From contig NZ_JADKRR010000001.1 in assembly GCF_015351105.1 (NCBI RefSeq), positions 1,531,069 to 1,595,068 on the forward strand: a stretch of 64,000 bases of DNA. The letters are read 5' to 3'. The stretch comes from Clavibacter sp. VKM Ac-2872. Lineage in GTDB: Bacteria; Actinomycetota; Actinomycetes; Actinomycetales; Microbacteriaceae. This document shows positions 26,601 through 35,320 of the stretch, piece after piece. The notes below the pieces were generated by a model. It searched no databases. It was not told the DNA's origin and saw only the letters and a program-made list of their open reading frames with translations. The translations under genes were made by a program, and so were the position numbers. The first letter of the stretch is position 1. Each line of letters opens with the position of its first letter.

Positions 26601-29096
26601 CTCCTCGTCCGTGCGCCCGGCCCGCGCCGGGAGTGGGACGCCTCGTGCACCGCCCACGGTCCACGCCACGACACCCGCGGCGAGGACCACCTGCGCCGAG
26701 ATGGACCAGACGGGTGATGCGGTGAGCGCACCGCCGACCCGGTCCGCTCCGACGAGCGCGACCGTGAGGGCCGTGAGGCATGCGGGGAGGAGGAGCGTCG
26801 CGAGCAGAGCGCGTCGCCGCACCCGCGGCAGACCCGGGAGGGCGCCGGTGACGAGGACGCCGAGCGCGGATGCGAGGAGCACGAGCACCACGGGATCCGC
26901 GGCGGACTGGAGTGCGGTCGTGACAGGCTCGGCCGAGATGACGCGGGCGGCGGTGAGCGAGGGGGCCAGGCCTGCCGCGGCGATGAGGCCGGCGAGCGCG
27001 GCCCCGACCGTGGCGAGACGCGCGGTGTGATCCGTGCGCGCTGTCCGGGAGGCGGCGACGAGGAGCAGCACGATGCAGGGCGTGGCCACCCACCAGGTGC
27101 CCGTGCTCGCCCAGGAGGCGGCCCAGGCGAGAGCGCCCGCCGCGAGGGACAGCGCCGTGAGCGGGGCCGCGGGGACGGCTGCGGGCCCGGGCGTCCGGCG
27201 GGAGGCGACCCGCCATGCCAGAGCGCCGGCGGACGCGACGAGGTACGCGGTCATCACGACGGCGACGGGACCGAGGGACGGGATGGCGGCGACCAGCGCG
27301 GCGGCCCCGGTCCAGGCGAGGAGGGCCCGCCGAGCCCGGAGGCGACGCCCGAGGATGGCGGCACCGGCGGCGATGATCCAGACGACGACCAGCCCGAGCG
27401 CCGCTGCCCGGACGTCCGTCGCGAGGTCGGCGACGTCGCTCGTCCGTCCGAGGGCGATCACCGGGTCGTCGAGCGGCCCGCGCTGCCACGCGGGCAGCCC
27501 GACGACGAGGGCCGCCGTGATCCCGCCGAGGCCGCCGATCGCCGCGGGTAGCCCGGCGAGGCCGGTGACGACCAGGGCGGCGATCGCCGCGATGCGGGCC
27601 GTGCGGGCCACGGCGGGGTCGCGCAGGCGTCGGGCGGCAACATCGACGGCCGCTGCCGCGAACGCCGCCGCCGCGAGCTGCGCGCAGAACGTGAGCAGAG
27701 CGGGCCCGCCCGCGAGGGCCGTCACCGGGAGGGCGGCCGCGGCGGCCACACCCGCGACGGCGGCGGCGAGGACGCGCAGGGGATCCGTCGACGTCGGCGC
27801 GGGAGCAGGCGGCGCGGAATCGTCGGCGCGGGAAGGCCGAACGTCGGCGGTGCCACCGGAGGTCGAGGGGAACGGCGCGTCGACCGCGTCCGCCTGCTCG
27901 GCGCCGGCGTCCCGGTCCGGGAGGTGCAGCTCGTCGCGGGAGCGGAGCCGGGCGAGCGCCCACGCGTGGGCGCCGCTGGCCGCGGCGGCCACGAGCAGCG
28001 GGAGCGCGGGGACCGCGTCGGGATCGAGCGCGCTGAGGGCCCCGGCGAGCACGGCCAGGGCGGCGGCGGACACGCCCCCCGCGCGCAGGATGCGGCGCTC
28101 GAGCGCGTCGGGCAGGGCGGACCCGCGCGACCGGGGTGCGGCGTGGACGAGCGCCACGGCTGAGGCAGCGGCGAGGGCGAGCGCGGTGCGGGTGCCGGCG
28201 TCCGCCGACGGGACGGCGCCGACCAGCAGGCCGGCTGCGACCGTGAGGCCCGCCCAGCCCGCGATGCCGGCCGCGTGGATCCGGAGCAGCGGGCGGAGCA
28301 CGAGGAGCGCGGCGGAGACGACGAGCGTCCCGACGCCGAAGTGCACGAACGGGTCGGTGGAGCCCGCTCCCGCGAGGTCGTAGGACCGCACGGCCCAGAC
28401 GTCGAGGTGCAGCAGCACGATGCCCACCACCCCCACGGCCTCGGCGGTTCCGGGCAGTCGGCGTCGGGAGAGGACGGCCGCCACGACGAGCGCGGCCAGC
28501 GTCACGGCCGCGGTGATCGCCGCCCGCACGACCAGCCCGTAGGTGACGAAGGCGTAGACGACGTAGAACACGGCCGCGACGGAGAGGAGCACGACGCCGA
28601 CGGCGAGCAGCACGGCGGGGACGCTGATCCGGCGCCGCGGCAGGGCGGGTGCGGGAGGCGCGGGGGTCGGGAACCCGGCGGCGGATCGCTGCGATGGCGG
28701 CGCAGGGACCGTGGGCCGCGCCGCCTCGGGGGCGGTGGAGCCCGCTCCGGGAAGCTCGTCCGGGGGTGCGGGGAGGGGCGCCTCAGGGACGCTCCGTTCG
28801 ACAGCCGGGACAGCCGCTACGGCGGCGGCCTCCCGGCTGCGCGCCGCCGTCTCGCTCCACCGCCGCATGGCCGCGACGAGGCGATCCCGTTCGGTGATCG
28901 CCTCGACCACGCGGCGCGATGCGCCCAGGACGGCGGCCGCCTCGGGCGCGCGCACGTCGAGACCGCATCGCCCGCAGACGAGCGCGCCCAGGGGGGAGAA
29001 GCAGGAGGGGCACAGGTCCGTGCGCAGCAGGTCATCCGGGCGGGCGGCCCACGGTTGCGCCTCGACGGCCGATCCCCGTGCGTCGTCCTCGACCAT
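23667..29096 (-). CDS. Giant multispanning membrane protein with N-terminal zinc ribbon (SCO7613-like)
   Basis: A 1809-residue protein, the largest in the window. The N-terminus has a zinc-ribbon pattern (Cys29, Cys32, Cys41, Cys44: CPSC, CGRC), then a helix, a Pro/Ala-rich linker to about residue 150, and from there a near-continuous series of hydrophobic Ala/Val/Leu helices (dozens) with short loops to the end. It resembles actinobacterial SCO7613 C-terminal domain membrane proteins of unknown role. No enzyme motif is evident. The C-terminus has a basic tail (RYEQRIRDVKGM). The frame is open throughout and no other strand offers recognisable proteins. Confidence 0.85.
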   Translation of the reverse strand: MVEDDARGSAVEAQPWAARPDDLLRTDLCPSCFSPLGALVCGRCGLDVRAPEAAAVLGASRRVVEAITERDRLVAAMRRWSETAARSREAAAVAAVPAVERSVPEAPLPAPPDELPGAGSTAPEAARPTVPAPPSQRSAAGFPTPAPPAPALPRRRISVPAVLLAVGVVLLSVAAVFYVVYAFVTYGLVVRAAITAAVTLAALVVAAVLSRRRLPGTAEAVGVVGIVLLHLDVWAVRSYDLAGAGSTDPFVHFGVGTLVVSAALLVLRPLLRIHAAGIAGWAGLTVAAGLLVGAVPSADAGTRTALALAAASAVALVHAAPRSRGSALPDALERRILRAGGVSAAALAVLAGALSALDPDAVPALPLLVAAAASGAHAWALARLRSRDELHLPDRDAGAEQADAVDAPFPSTSGGTADVRPSRADDSAPPAPAPTSTDPLRVLAAAVAGVAAAAALPVTALAGGPALLTFCAQLAAAAFAAAAVDVAARRLRDPAVARTARIAAIAALVVTGLAGLPAAIGGLGGITAALVVGLPAWQRGPLDDPVIALGRTSDVADLATDVRAAALGLVVVWIIAAGAAILGRRLRARRALLAWTGAAALVAAIPSLGPVAVVMTAYLVASAGALAWRVASRRTPGPAAVPAAPLTALSLAAGALAWAASWASTGTWWVATPCIVLLLVAASRTARTDHTARLATVGAALAGLIAAAGLAPSLTAARVISAEPVTTALQSAADPVVLVLLASALGVLVTGALPGLPRVRRRALLATLLLPACLTALTVALVGADRVGGALTASPVWSISAQVVLAAGVVAWTVGGARGVPLPARAGRTDEESVAARAPGTTALRRWRLTTAALVAPILLLTILTASGMFDRGALPHGVVPAAVAVVVAAGSLLAYRHASPSLRVALDVGTAVVATGSLIVAVSVDPTRGARELLWVPLLLIAGTALVLSVAHDGLLLSRSARRAWAWTALALGISALWSRLLAGGTTSSEAYWLPVAGVLLLVAASIHRAAVRVDGAAHGPGTPDGPPDGPPVRFGVWALTLAGILTAVLPLAAVGRPEDVLRPYLLTGICAALALGASAALRGAAAPVRPLLRAVVIGGGIGLLVVGGTRALRLAAGYLDRAPTVDLQLAITAALLVGVGILVLRGARSPGDVLLAGSAWTAASALVTVVVSASVGSGEGVVRPLVASVTLVAGAGALLMIRSVHRRVLAASAAVALLGAVLVAFVAWRGGDVALDPAALAVPAIVAVLVAAVGAADRLRHPAPSPLPGRASSPIDDVLRHSADATTLALVAGTAAVGAASDGPGLPVALLLSGVAVLVASIPPGSRARRLVGWLALALGSAALWVALGRGGVDAVEPYVLPPAGVMLVVAAGLHRGVPGLRRVSPPLPARASGAAPVLLGALLLAALPTAVASWTGTPVRALVLGAAAGVVLLLAATALRGTDSAAPARPLLLATAAAAGLAVPVVGFGRALGQMLASEPATFGRTDLWTLAAAVVLVLAVGLLPAREAEPDARLELETRASVVRAGGSPTPVTPAVGRTVAAETEPRDAAAHRHSLVRVMPRVAVLVALVGVGTVGAAGILRAHAEGMHDGGPRSAVLVGLIAAIHVACSPSRTSQEMTSPDGEAIPCEDAAALHDRVLGLAALVAGGLVGAVLFATGAADPAETVSVPIAAALLLVGTRRLVRDPPAGSMRHLSPGLLVLLVPPLLADLGPSPAWRIVGLGIVALATLLTGARLRLRAPFLIGAVVLFLHAIAQLWPWIREASATVPWWAWAGIGGVVLIAVAARYEQRIRDVKGMAARVSSLR

Positions 29097-29248
29097 GCCA
29101 TCCCCCGAGCTCGCCCGTTGCGGAAGCTCCCAGGCTATCCACGGATCAGGACGCTAGCGGGCCGACGTGCTGTGGACGACGGGTCGCCCCGAACGGGGGA
29201 GGGATCACGCGAAGCCGTGGATGTGGAGGAGCGGCGGTGCGCCCGCGA

Positions 29249-29322
29249 TGGAGGGGATGACGGGAATCGAACCCGCGTGATCAGTTTGGAAGACTGAGGC
29301 TCTACCATTGAGCTACATCCCC
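29249..29322 (-). tRNA. tRNA-Gly (anticodon TCC)
   Basis: On the minus strand: acceptor GGGGATG pairing with CATCCCC, D-arm GCTCAATGGTAGAGC, anticodon loop CTTCCAA (TCC), T-arm with GTTCGATT, discriminator T and encoded CCA at 29249-29251. It lies 150 bases upstream of the giant membrane gene on the same strand. Confidence 0.97.
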
Positions 29323-29513
29323 GCGACGCCGGAGCCACCGCCCCCGAGGGGCCGTGCGCCGGATGCGCGGGATCCAGCGTAGCGCAGCCTCTCGCCGCCG
29401 GTGACCAGGGCCCGGCACGAGTCGGATAGGCTGTGCCACGGTCGGATCGGCTTCCGCGCGCCTGCACGAAGAGGGGCACGGCGCCCGCCTCGACCGAGGG
29501 AATGCGTGGCAGC

Positions 29514-29589
29514 CGGGGCGTAGCGTAGTGGCTAGCGCGTCCGCTTTGGGAGCGGAAGACCGCAGGTTCGAGTCCTGTCGCCCCGACCA
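29514..29589 (+). tRNA. tRNA-Pro (anticodon TGG)
   Basis: Acceptor CGGGGCG pairs with CGCCCCG; D-arm GCGTAGTGGCTAGCGC; anticodon loop TTTGGGA (TGG); T-arm with GGTTCGAGTCC; discriminator A and encoded CCA at 29587-29589. Located 65 bases before the trigger factor gene on the same strand. Confidence 0.97.
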
Positions 29590-29654
29590 CATCCCCGACG
29601 ACGAAATGCCGTCTCAGCCGAGGCGCGTACCGCGATTACAGGAGAACTCCACAC

Positions 29655-31109
29655 GTGAAGACCACGGTCGAAAAGCTGAGCCCCACGCGCGTCAAGCTCG
29701 CGATCTCTGCCACCCCCGAAGACCTGAAGCCGCACATCGACCACGCATACGGCCACATCGCCGAGCAGGTCGCCATCCCCGGCTTCCGCAAGGGCAAGGT
29801 GCCGCCGCCCATCATCGACCAGCGCGTCGGACGCGAGGCCGTGCTGGAGCACGCCGTCAACGACGGCATGGACGGCTTCTACCAGGCCGCCGTGAAGGAG
29901 ACGGACATCCGTCCCCTCGGGCGCCCCGAGGCCGACGTCAAGGAGTGGCCCGGCAAGGACCTCACCGGCGACCTGCTCCTCGAGATCGAGGTCGACGTCC
30001 GCCCCGAGTTCGACCTGCCCGCGTACGAGGGCCTCGAGCTCACCGTGGACTCCGTCGAGGTCACCGACGACGAGGTCGGCACCGAGCTCGACAGCCTGCG
30101 CAGCCGCTTCGGCACGCTGATCACGGTCGACCGCCCCGCGAAGACGGGCGACTTCGTCCAGATCGACCTCACGGCCACCATCGCCGGCAACGCCGTCGAC
30201 ACCGCGAGCGGCATCTCCTACGAGCTCGGCTCCGGCGACCTCATCGACGGCATCGACGAGGCCCTCGAGTCCCTCACCGCCGGCGAGAGCACCACGTTCG
30301 AGTCCAAGCTGCTCGGTGGCGACAACGAGGGCGAGACCGCGGAGATCGCCGTCACCGTCCAGTCCGTCAAGGAGCGCGAGCTGCCCGAGGCCGACGACGA
30401 CTTCGCGCAGATCGCCAGCGAGTTCGACACCATCGACGAGCTGCGCGCGGACCTCAAGGTCCAGGTCGGCAAGTCCAAGGTCTTCGGCCAGGTCACGCAG
30501 GCCCGCGACCAGATCGTCGACAAGCTCCTCGAGGGCGTCGAGATCCCGGTCCCCGAGAAGCTCGTCGAGGACGAGGTGCAGCGCCACCTCGAGAACGAGA
30601 ACCGCCTCGAGGACGACGTGCACCGGGCCGAGGTCAAGGAGTCCAGCGAGAAGGCCTTCCGCCAGCAGCTGCTCCTCGACGTCATCGCGGAGAAGGAGGA
30701 GCTGAAGGTCAGCCAGGACGAGCTGACCCAGTACCTCATCCAGGGCGCGCAGCAGTACAACATGGAGCCGAACGAGTTCGTGCAGGTGCTGCAGCAGAAC
30801 AACCAGATCCCCGCCATGGTCGGCGAGGTCGCGCGCAACAAGGCCCTCGCGGTCGTGCTCGACAAGGCCAAGGTCGTGGACGCCGACGGCAAGGTCGTCG
30901 ACGTGACCGAGTTCACGCAGCCCGTCGTGCGCGACGCGGATGCCGTGTCCGAGCAGCCTGCCGACGCGGACGCCGAGGCCGTCGCGGCCGACGCCCCGGC
31001 GGAGGAGGCCACCGAGGCACCCGCTGCCGAGGAGGCTCCCGCCGAGAAGCCGAAGAAGAAGGCGCCGGCGAAGAAGAAGGCCGCCGAGAAGGCCGCCGAC
31101 TCCGAGTAG
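29655..31109 (+). CDS. tig: Trigger factor (ribosome-associated chaperone and peptidyl-prolyl isomerase)
   Basis: A 484-residue chaperone that meets nascent chains at the ribosome exit. N-terminal ribosome-binding domain contains the signature [17 protein letters not shown] (residues 41-57), a central FKBP-type domain (about 150-240) and a C-terminal helical chaperone part. The last 50 residues are an Ala/Glu/Lys-rich tail ([22 protein letters not shown]), common in actinobacteria. Starts with GTG 29655 after aggagaa. It heads the tig-clpP1-clpP2 cluster but has its own terminator. Confidence 0.97.
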   Translation: MKTTVEKLSPTRVKLAISATPEDLKPHIDHAYGHIAEQVAIPGFRKGKVPPPIIDQRVGREAVLEHAVNDGMDGFYQAAVKETDIRPLGRPEADVKEWPGKDLTGDLLLEIEVDVRPEFDLPAYEGLELTVDSVEVTDDEVGTELDSLRSRFGTLITVDRPAKTGDFVQIDLTATIAGNAVDTASGISYELGSGDLIDGIDEALESLTAGESTTFESKLLGGDNEGETAEIAVTVQSVKERELPEADDDFAQIASEFDTIDELRADLKVQVGKSKVFGQVTQARDQIVDKLLEGVEIPVPEKLVEDEVQRHLENENRLEDDVHRAEVKESSEKAFRQQLLLDVIAEKEELKVSQDELTQYLIQGAQQYNMEPNEFVQVLQQNNQIPAMVGEVARNKALAVVLDKAKVVDADGKVVDVTEFTQPVVRDADAVSEQPADADAEAVAADAPAEEATEAPAAEEAPAEKPKKKAPAKKKAAEKAADSE

Positions 31110-31144
31110 TCGCATCCGCCGACCGCTCGCGGCGGTCGGCAGCA

Positions 31145-31180
31145 CGAGGGCCCGGGGAGCGCACGCTCCTCGGGCCCTCG
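31145..31180 (+). terminator. Terminator after tig
   Basis: A 16-bp stem (cgagggcccggggagc with gctcctcgggccctcg, one mismatch) 35 bases past the tig stop separates tig from clpP1. Confidence 0.75.
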
Positions 31181-31202
31181 CGCGTGCGGCGGCTGCGCTC
31201 TC

Positions 31203-31249
31203 CGCCCGCGGCGAACACGGGCGTAGGGGCGGATCCGCTCCGATAGATT
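31203..31249 (+). promoter_or_regulatory. Candidate clpP1P2 promoter with possible ClgR site
   Basis: TAGATT at 31244-31249 is a plausible -10 element. CGC-N5-GCG followed by AAC (31203-31216) fits most of the actinobacterial ClgR consensus and lies about 31 bases upstream, where the -35 would be, consistent with an activator. Because the region is GC-rich, CGC-N5-GCG can arise by chance. Confidence 0.35.
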
Positions 31250-31286
31250 CATGACTCGAAGCGACGAATGAATGGGAGCTCGAACA

Positions 31287-31874
31287 ATGGCCGAACCGAC
31301 ACTGGTACCCGGTGTTTTTGACCGACTGCTGAAGGACCGCATCATCTGGCTCGGATCCGAGGTCCGCGACGACAACGCGAACGAGATCTGCGCGAAGATC
31401 CTGCTGCTGGCGGCGGAGGATTCCGAGAAGGACATCTTCCTGTACATCAACTCGCCCGGCGGTTCCATCACCGCGGGAATGGCCATCTACGACACCATGC
31501 AGTTCGTCCCCAACGACATCGTCACGGTCGGGATCGGCATGGCCGCCTCCATGGGACAGCTGCTCCTCACGAGCGGCACCAAGGGCAAGCGCTACATCAC
31601 GCCGAACGCGCGCGTGCTGCTGCACCAGCCCCACGGCGGCTTCGGCGGCACGTCGAGCGACATCCAGACGCAGGCCCAGCTCATCCTCTCGATGAAGCAG
31701 CGCCTCGCCGAGATCACCGCGGGCCAGACCGGCAAGACGGCCGAGCAGATCAACGAGGACGGCGACCGCGACCGCTGGTTCACGGCGCAGGAGGCCCTCG
31801 AGTACGGCTTCGTCGACCACATCCGCGAGTCCGCGACCGACGTCGTCGGCGGCGGCGGCACCGAGACCTCCTGA
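31287..31874 (+). CDS. clpP1: ATP-dependent Clp protease proteolytic subunit 1
   Basis: A 195-residue serine protease subunit. Catalytic Ser88 is in GMAASMGQ and His113 in LLHQPHGG, with the Asp in the expected C-terminal region. The N-terminal part ([15 protein letters not shown]) forms the axial loop and handle. ATG 31287 is the usual start. In actinobacteria ClpP1 and ClpP2 assemble as a mixed 14-mer with ClpX or ClpC. clpP2 follows after 35 bases. Confidence 0.96.
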   Translation: MAEPTLVPGVFDRLLKDRIIWLGSEVRDDNANEICAKILLLAAEDSEKDIFLYINSPGGSITAGMAIYDTMQFVPNDIVTVGIGMAASMGQLLLTSGTKGKRYITPNARVLLHQPHGGFGGTSSDIQTQAQLILSMKQRLAEITAGQTGKTAEQINEDGDRDRWFTAQEALEYGFVDHIRESATDVVGGGGTETS

Positions 31875-31909
31875 GCGACAGACAGAAGAGACAGGCAGAG
31901 AAGAAGAAC

Positions 31910-32590
31910 ATGGAACTCCCCACCTTCGGCGGCGCCCGCGGCGCCGGCTCCACCGCCACGAGCCCGTCGTCGCGGTACATCCTCCCCAGCTTCGAGGAGC
32001 GCACGGCCTACGGGTACAAGCGCCAGGACCCCTACGCCAAGCTCTTCGAGGACCGCATCATCTTCCTCGGCGTGCAGGTCGACGACGCGTCGGCCGACGA
32101 CGTCATGGCCCAGCTGCTCGTGCTCGAGTCGATGGACCCCGACCGCGACATCGTCATGTACATCAACTCGCCCGGGGGCTCGTTCACGGCCATGACGGCG
32201 ATCTACGACACCATGCAGTACGTCTCCCCGCAGATCCAGACGGTGTGCCTCGGCCAGGCGGCCTCGGCCGCTGCCGTCCTGCTCGCGGGCGGCGCGCCCG
32301 GCAAGCGCCTGGCGCTGCCGAACGCGCGCGTGCTCATCCACCAGCCCGCGACGGGCGAGTCGAGCGGCGGGCAGGCATCCGACATCGAGATCCAGGCGGC
32401 GGAGATCATGCGCATGCGCTCCTGGCTCGAGGACACGCTCGCGAAGCACACCAACCGCGACCGCGACCAGATCAACCGCGACATCGAGCGCGACAAGATC
32501 CTGGGCGCCGACGAGGCCCTCGAGTACGGCCTCATCGACCAGGTGCTCACCTCGCGCAAGAACCTGACGGCGGCGATCCCCGCCCGCTAG
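31910..32590 (+). CDS. clpP2: ATP-dependent Clp protease proteolytic subunit 2
   Basis: A 226-residue ClpP. Catalytic Ser119 lies in LGQAASAAA and His144 in LIHQPATG. A ~35-residue N-terminal extension (Gly/Ala/Ser/Thr-rich, then [25 protein letters not shown]) is a likely propeptide as in other actinobacterial ClpP2. Second ring of the hetero-oligomeric protease with clpP1. A terminator follows, ending the clpP1-clpP2 unit. Confidence 0.96.
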   Translation: MELPTFGGARGAGSTATSPSSRYILPSFEERTAYGYKRQDPYAKLFEDRIIFLGVQVDDASADDVMAQLLVLESMDPDRDIVMYINSPGGSFTAMTAIYDTMQYVSPQIQTVCLGQAASAAAVLLAGGAPGKRLALPNARVLIHQPATGESSGGQASDIEIQAAEIMRMRSWLEDTLAKHTNRDRDQINRDIERDKILGADEALEYGLIDQVLTSRKNLTAAIPAR

Positions 32591-32602
32591 GTCCGCGCAG
32601 CG

Positions 32603-32636
32603 AGAGGGGCGGTCGGCATCAGCCGACCGCCCCTCC
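32603..32636. terminator. Terminator after clpP2
   Basis: A 13-bp stem (aggggcggtcggc with gccgaccgcccct, 32605-32617 and 32622-32634) between clpP2 and the converging monooxygenase gene. Confidence 0.75.
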
Positions 32637-32651
32637 TTCGCGCCCGGGAGA

Positions 32652-33794
32652 TCAGGCGGCGGGCTCGGCCAGCTCGCCGCGCTCGATCGCCTCCCGCTCG
32701 AGCTCCCGCACGATGGGCAGCACCTGCGTGCCGAACCGCTCGATGTCCTCGAGGTAGTGCAGGAAGCCGAGGAGCAGCAGGTCCACGCCGCGCTTGCGGT
32801 ACTCGACCATGCGGCGCGCGATCTGCTCGGGCGTGCCGATGAGGCCCGTCCGGAAGCCGTCGTTGTACTGCACGAGGTCGCGGAAGGTCGAGTCGGACCA
32901 CATGCCCTTGCCGTCGCCGGTGGACGCCCCCGCCTGCTTCACGGCCTGGCGGAAGCCCTCCACGGCGTCGGGGTTCGCCTTCGCGATGATCTCCTCGAGC
33001 ACGTCCTGCGCCTCCTGCTCGGTGTCGCGCGCGATGACGAAGCCGTTGAGGCCGAACTTGACCCGCTGGCTCCGGCCGGCGGCGCGGGCGGAGGCGAGCA
33101 CGTCGGCGCGCTGCTCCTCGAAGCCCGCGAAGTCCTTCCCGTTGGAGAAGTACCAGTCCGTGACCCGGCCGCCCATCTCCCGGGCGTCGGTGCTGTTGCC
33201 GCCCATGAAGATCTCCGGGTGGGCGCGGCCGGGCACGTCGACGGGCGGCGGCTTGAGCGTGAAGTCGTGGATCCGGTAGAAGTCGCCCAGGTGCGAGAAG
33301 TCCTTCTCGGTCCAGAGTCCCCGGAGCACGCGGATGAACTCCTCGGTGCGGCGGTAGCGCTCCCCGTGCTCGAGCCACGGCTCGCCGAAGCCCACGAACT
33401 CGTCCTTGAGCCACCCGGAGACGACGTTGACGGCGGCGCGACCATGCGACATGTGGTCGGCCGTGATGATCCACTTGGCCAGCACGCCCGGGTGCCAGAG
33501 CCCCGGGTGCACGGCGGCGATGACCTTGAGCCGTTCGGTCGCGAGCAGCAGGCCGAGCGAGAACGAGGTCGACTCGTGCTGCTGGTCGGCGCCGTAGGAC
33601 GCGGCGTACCGCACCTGGCTCAGCGCGTAGTCGAAGCCCCGCTGCTCGGCGAGCTGCGCGACGCGGACGTTGAAGTCGAAGTCGAAGTGGGTGCGCTGCT
33701 CGATGTCGCTCGTCACGAGTCCTCCCGAGACGTTCGGGACCCAGTAGGCGAAGGACAGCGCGTCGGGGGATGCGGTGGCGGGGTTGTCGGTCAT
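32652..33794 (-). CDS. sfnG: FMNH2-dependent dimethylsulfone monooxygenase-like (SfnG)
   Basis: A 380-residue luciferase-like flavin monooxygenase. The N-terminus [24 protein letters not shown] is characteristic of SfnG, which oxidises dimethylsulfone to methanesulfinate with FMNH2 and releases sulfur for growth. Other luciferase-like segments: [21 protein letters not shown] and [25 protein letters not shown] 33794 lacks a clear Shine-Dalgarno sequence, so the start is less certain. It sits on the opposite strand between clpP2 and clpX with no flavin reductase or sulfonate gene nearby, so the sulfone substrate is inferred from similarity. Confidence 0.9.
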   Translation of the reverse strand: MTDNPATASPDALSFAYWVPNVSGGLVTSDIEQRTHFDFDFNVRVAQLAEQRGFDYALSQVRYAASYGADQQHESTSFSLGLLLATERLKVIAAVHPGLWHPGVLAKWIITADHMSHGRAAVNVVSGWLKDEFVGFGEPWLEHGERYRRTEEFIRVLRGLWTEKDFSHLGDFYRIHDFTLKPPPVDVPGRAHPEIFMGGNSTDAREMGGRVTDWYFSNGKDFAGFEEQRADVLASARAAGRSQRVKFGLNGFVIARDTEQEAQDVLEEIIAKANPDAVEGFRQAVKQAGASTGDGKGMWSDSTFRDLVQYNDGFRTGLIGTPEQIARRMVEYRKRGVDLLLLGFLHYLEDIERFGTQVLPIVRELEREAIERGELAEPAA

Positions 33795-33960
33795 GCGGAC
33801 ATGGTGGGGGTGCCCGCTGGGGCCGGCCCTGAGTGTTGCGCCGTGTGACGGCCGGTGCCCGCATGATCGCATGCGACGGGCCGTGCCCCCAGTGGTCCGG
33901 GCGATGTCCCATGCACGCGTTAGGCTCGTGGGACACCGCACGACTTCCGGGGAGGCTTCC

Positions 33961-35241
<1,281 letters not shown>

Positions 35242-35258
35242 GCCAGCCGGTCCGCCGG

Positions 35259-35306
35259 CTCACGACGAGAGCGCCGCACCCCGTCAAGGGCGCGGCGCTC
35301 TCGTCG
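35259..35306. terminator. Bidirectional terminator between clpX and dcp
   Basis: A perfect 17-bp stem (35259-35275 with 35290-35306) with a 14-base loop in the 79-base gap between convergent genes. Confidence 0.8.
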
Positions 35307-35320
35307 TGCGGCGGGACGTG

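Noticed and set aside
29390-29513. Promoter for tRNA-Pro
   Set aside because: TAGGCT near 29427 is -10-like, but the only upstream candidate (GTGACC) is 20 bases away and no second element fits.
29532-31820. A 762-codon open frame on the minus strand over tig and clpP1
   Set aside because: It runs antisense to two well-identified genes and reads as repeated Leu/Asp/Gly-rich sequence without motifs, so it is a by-product of codon bias.
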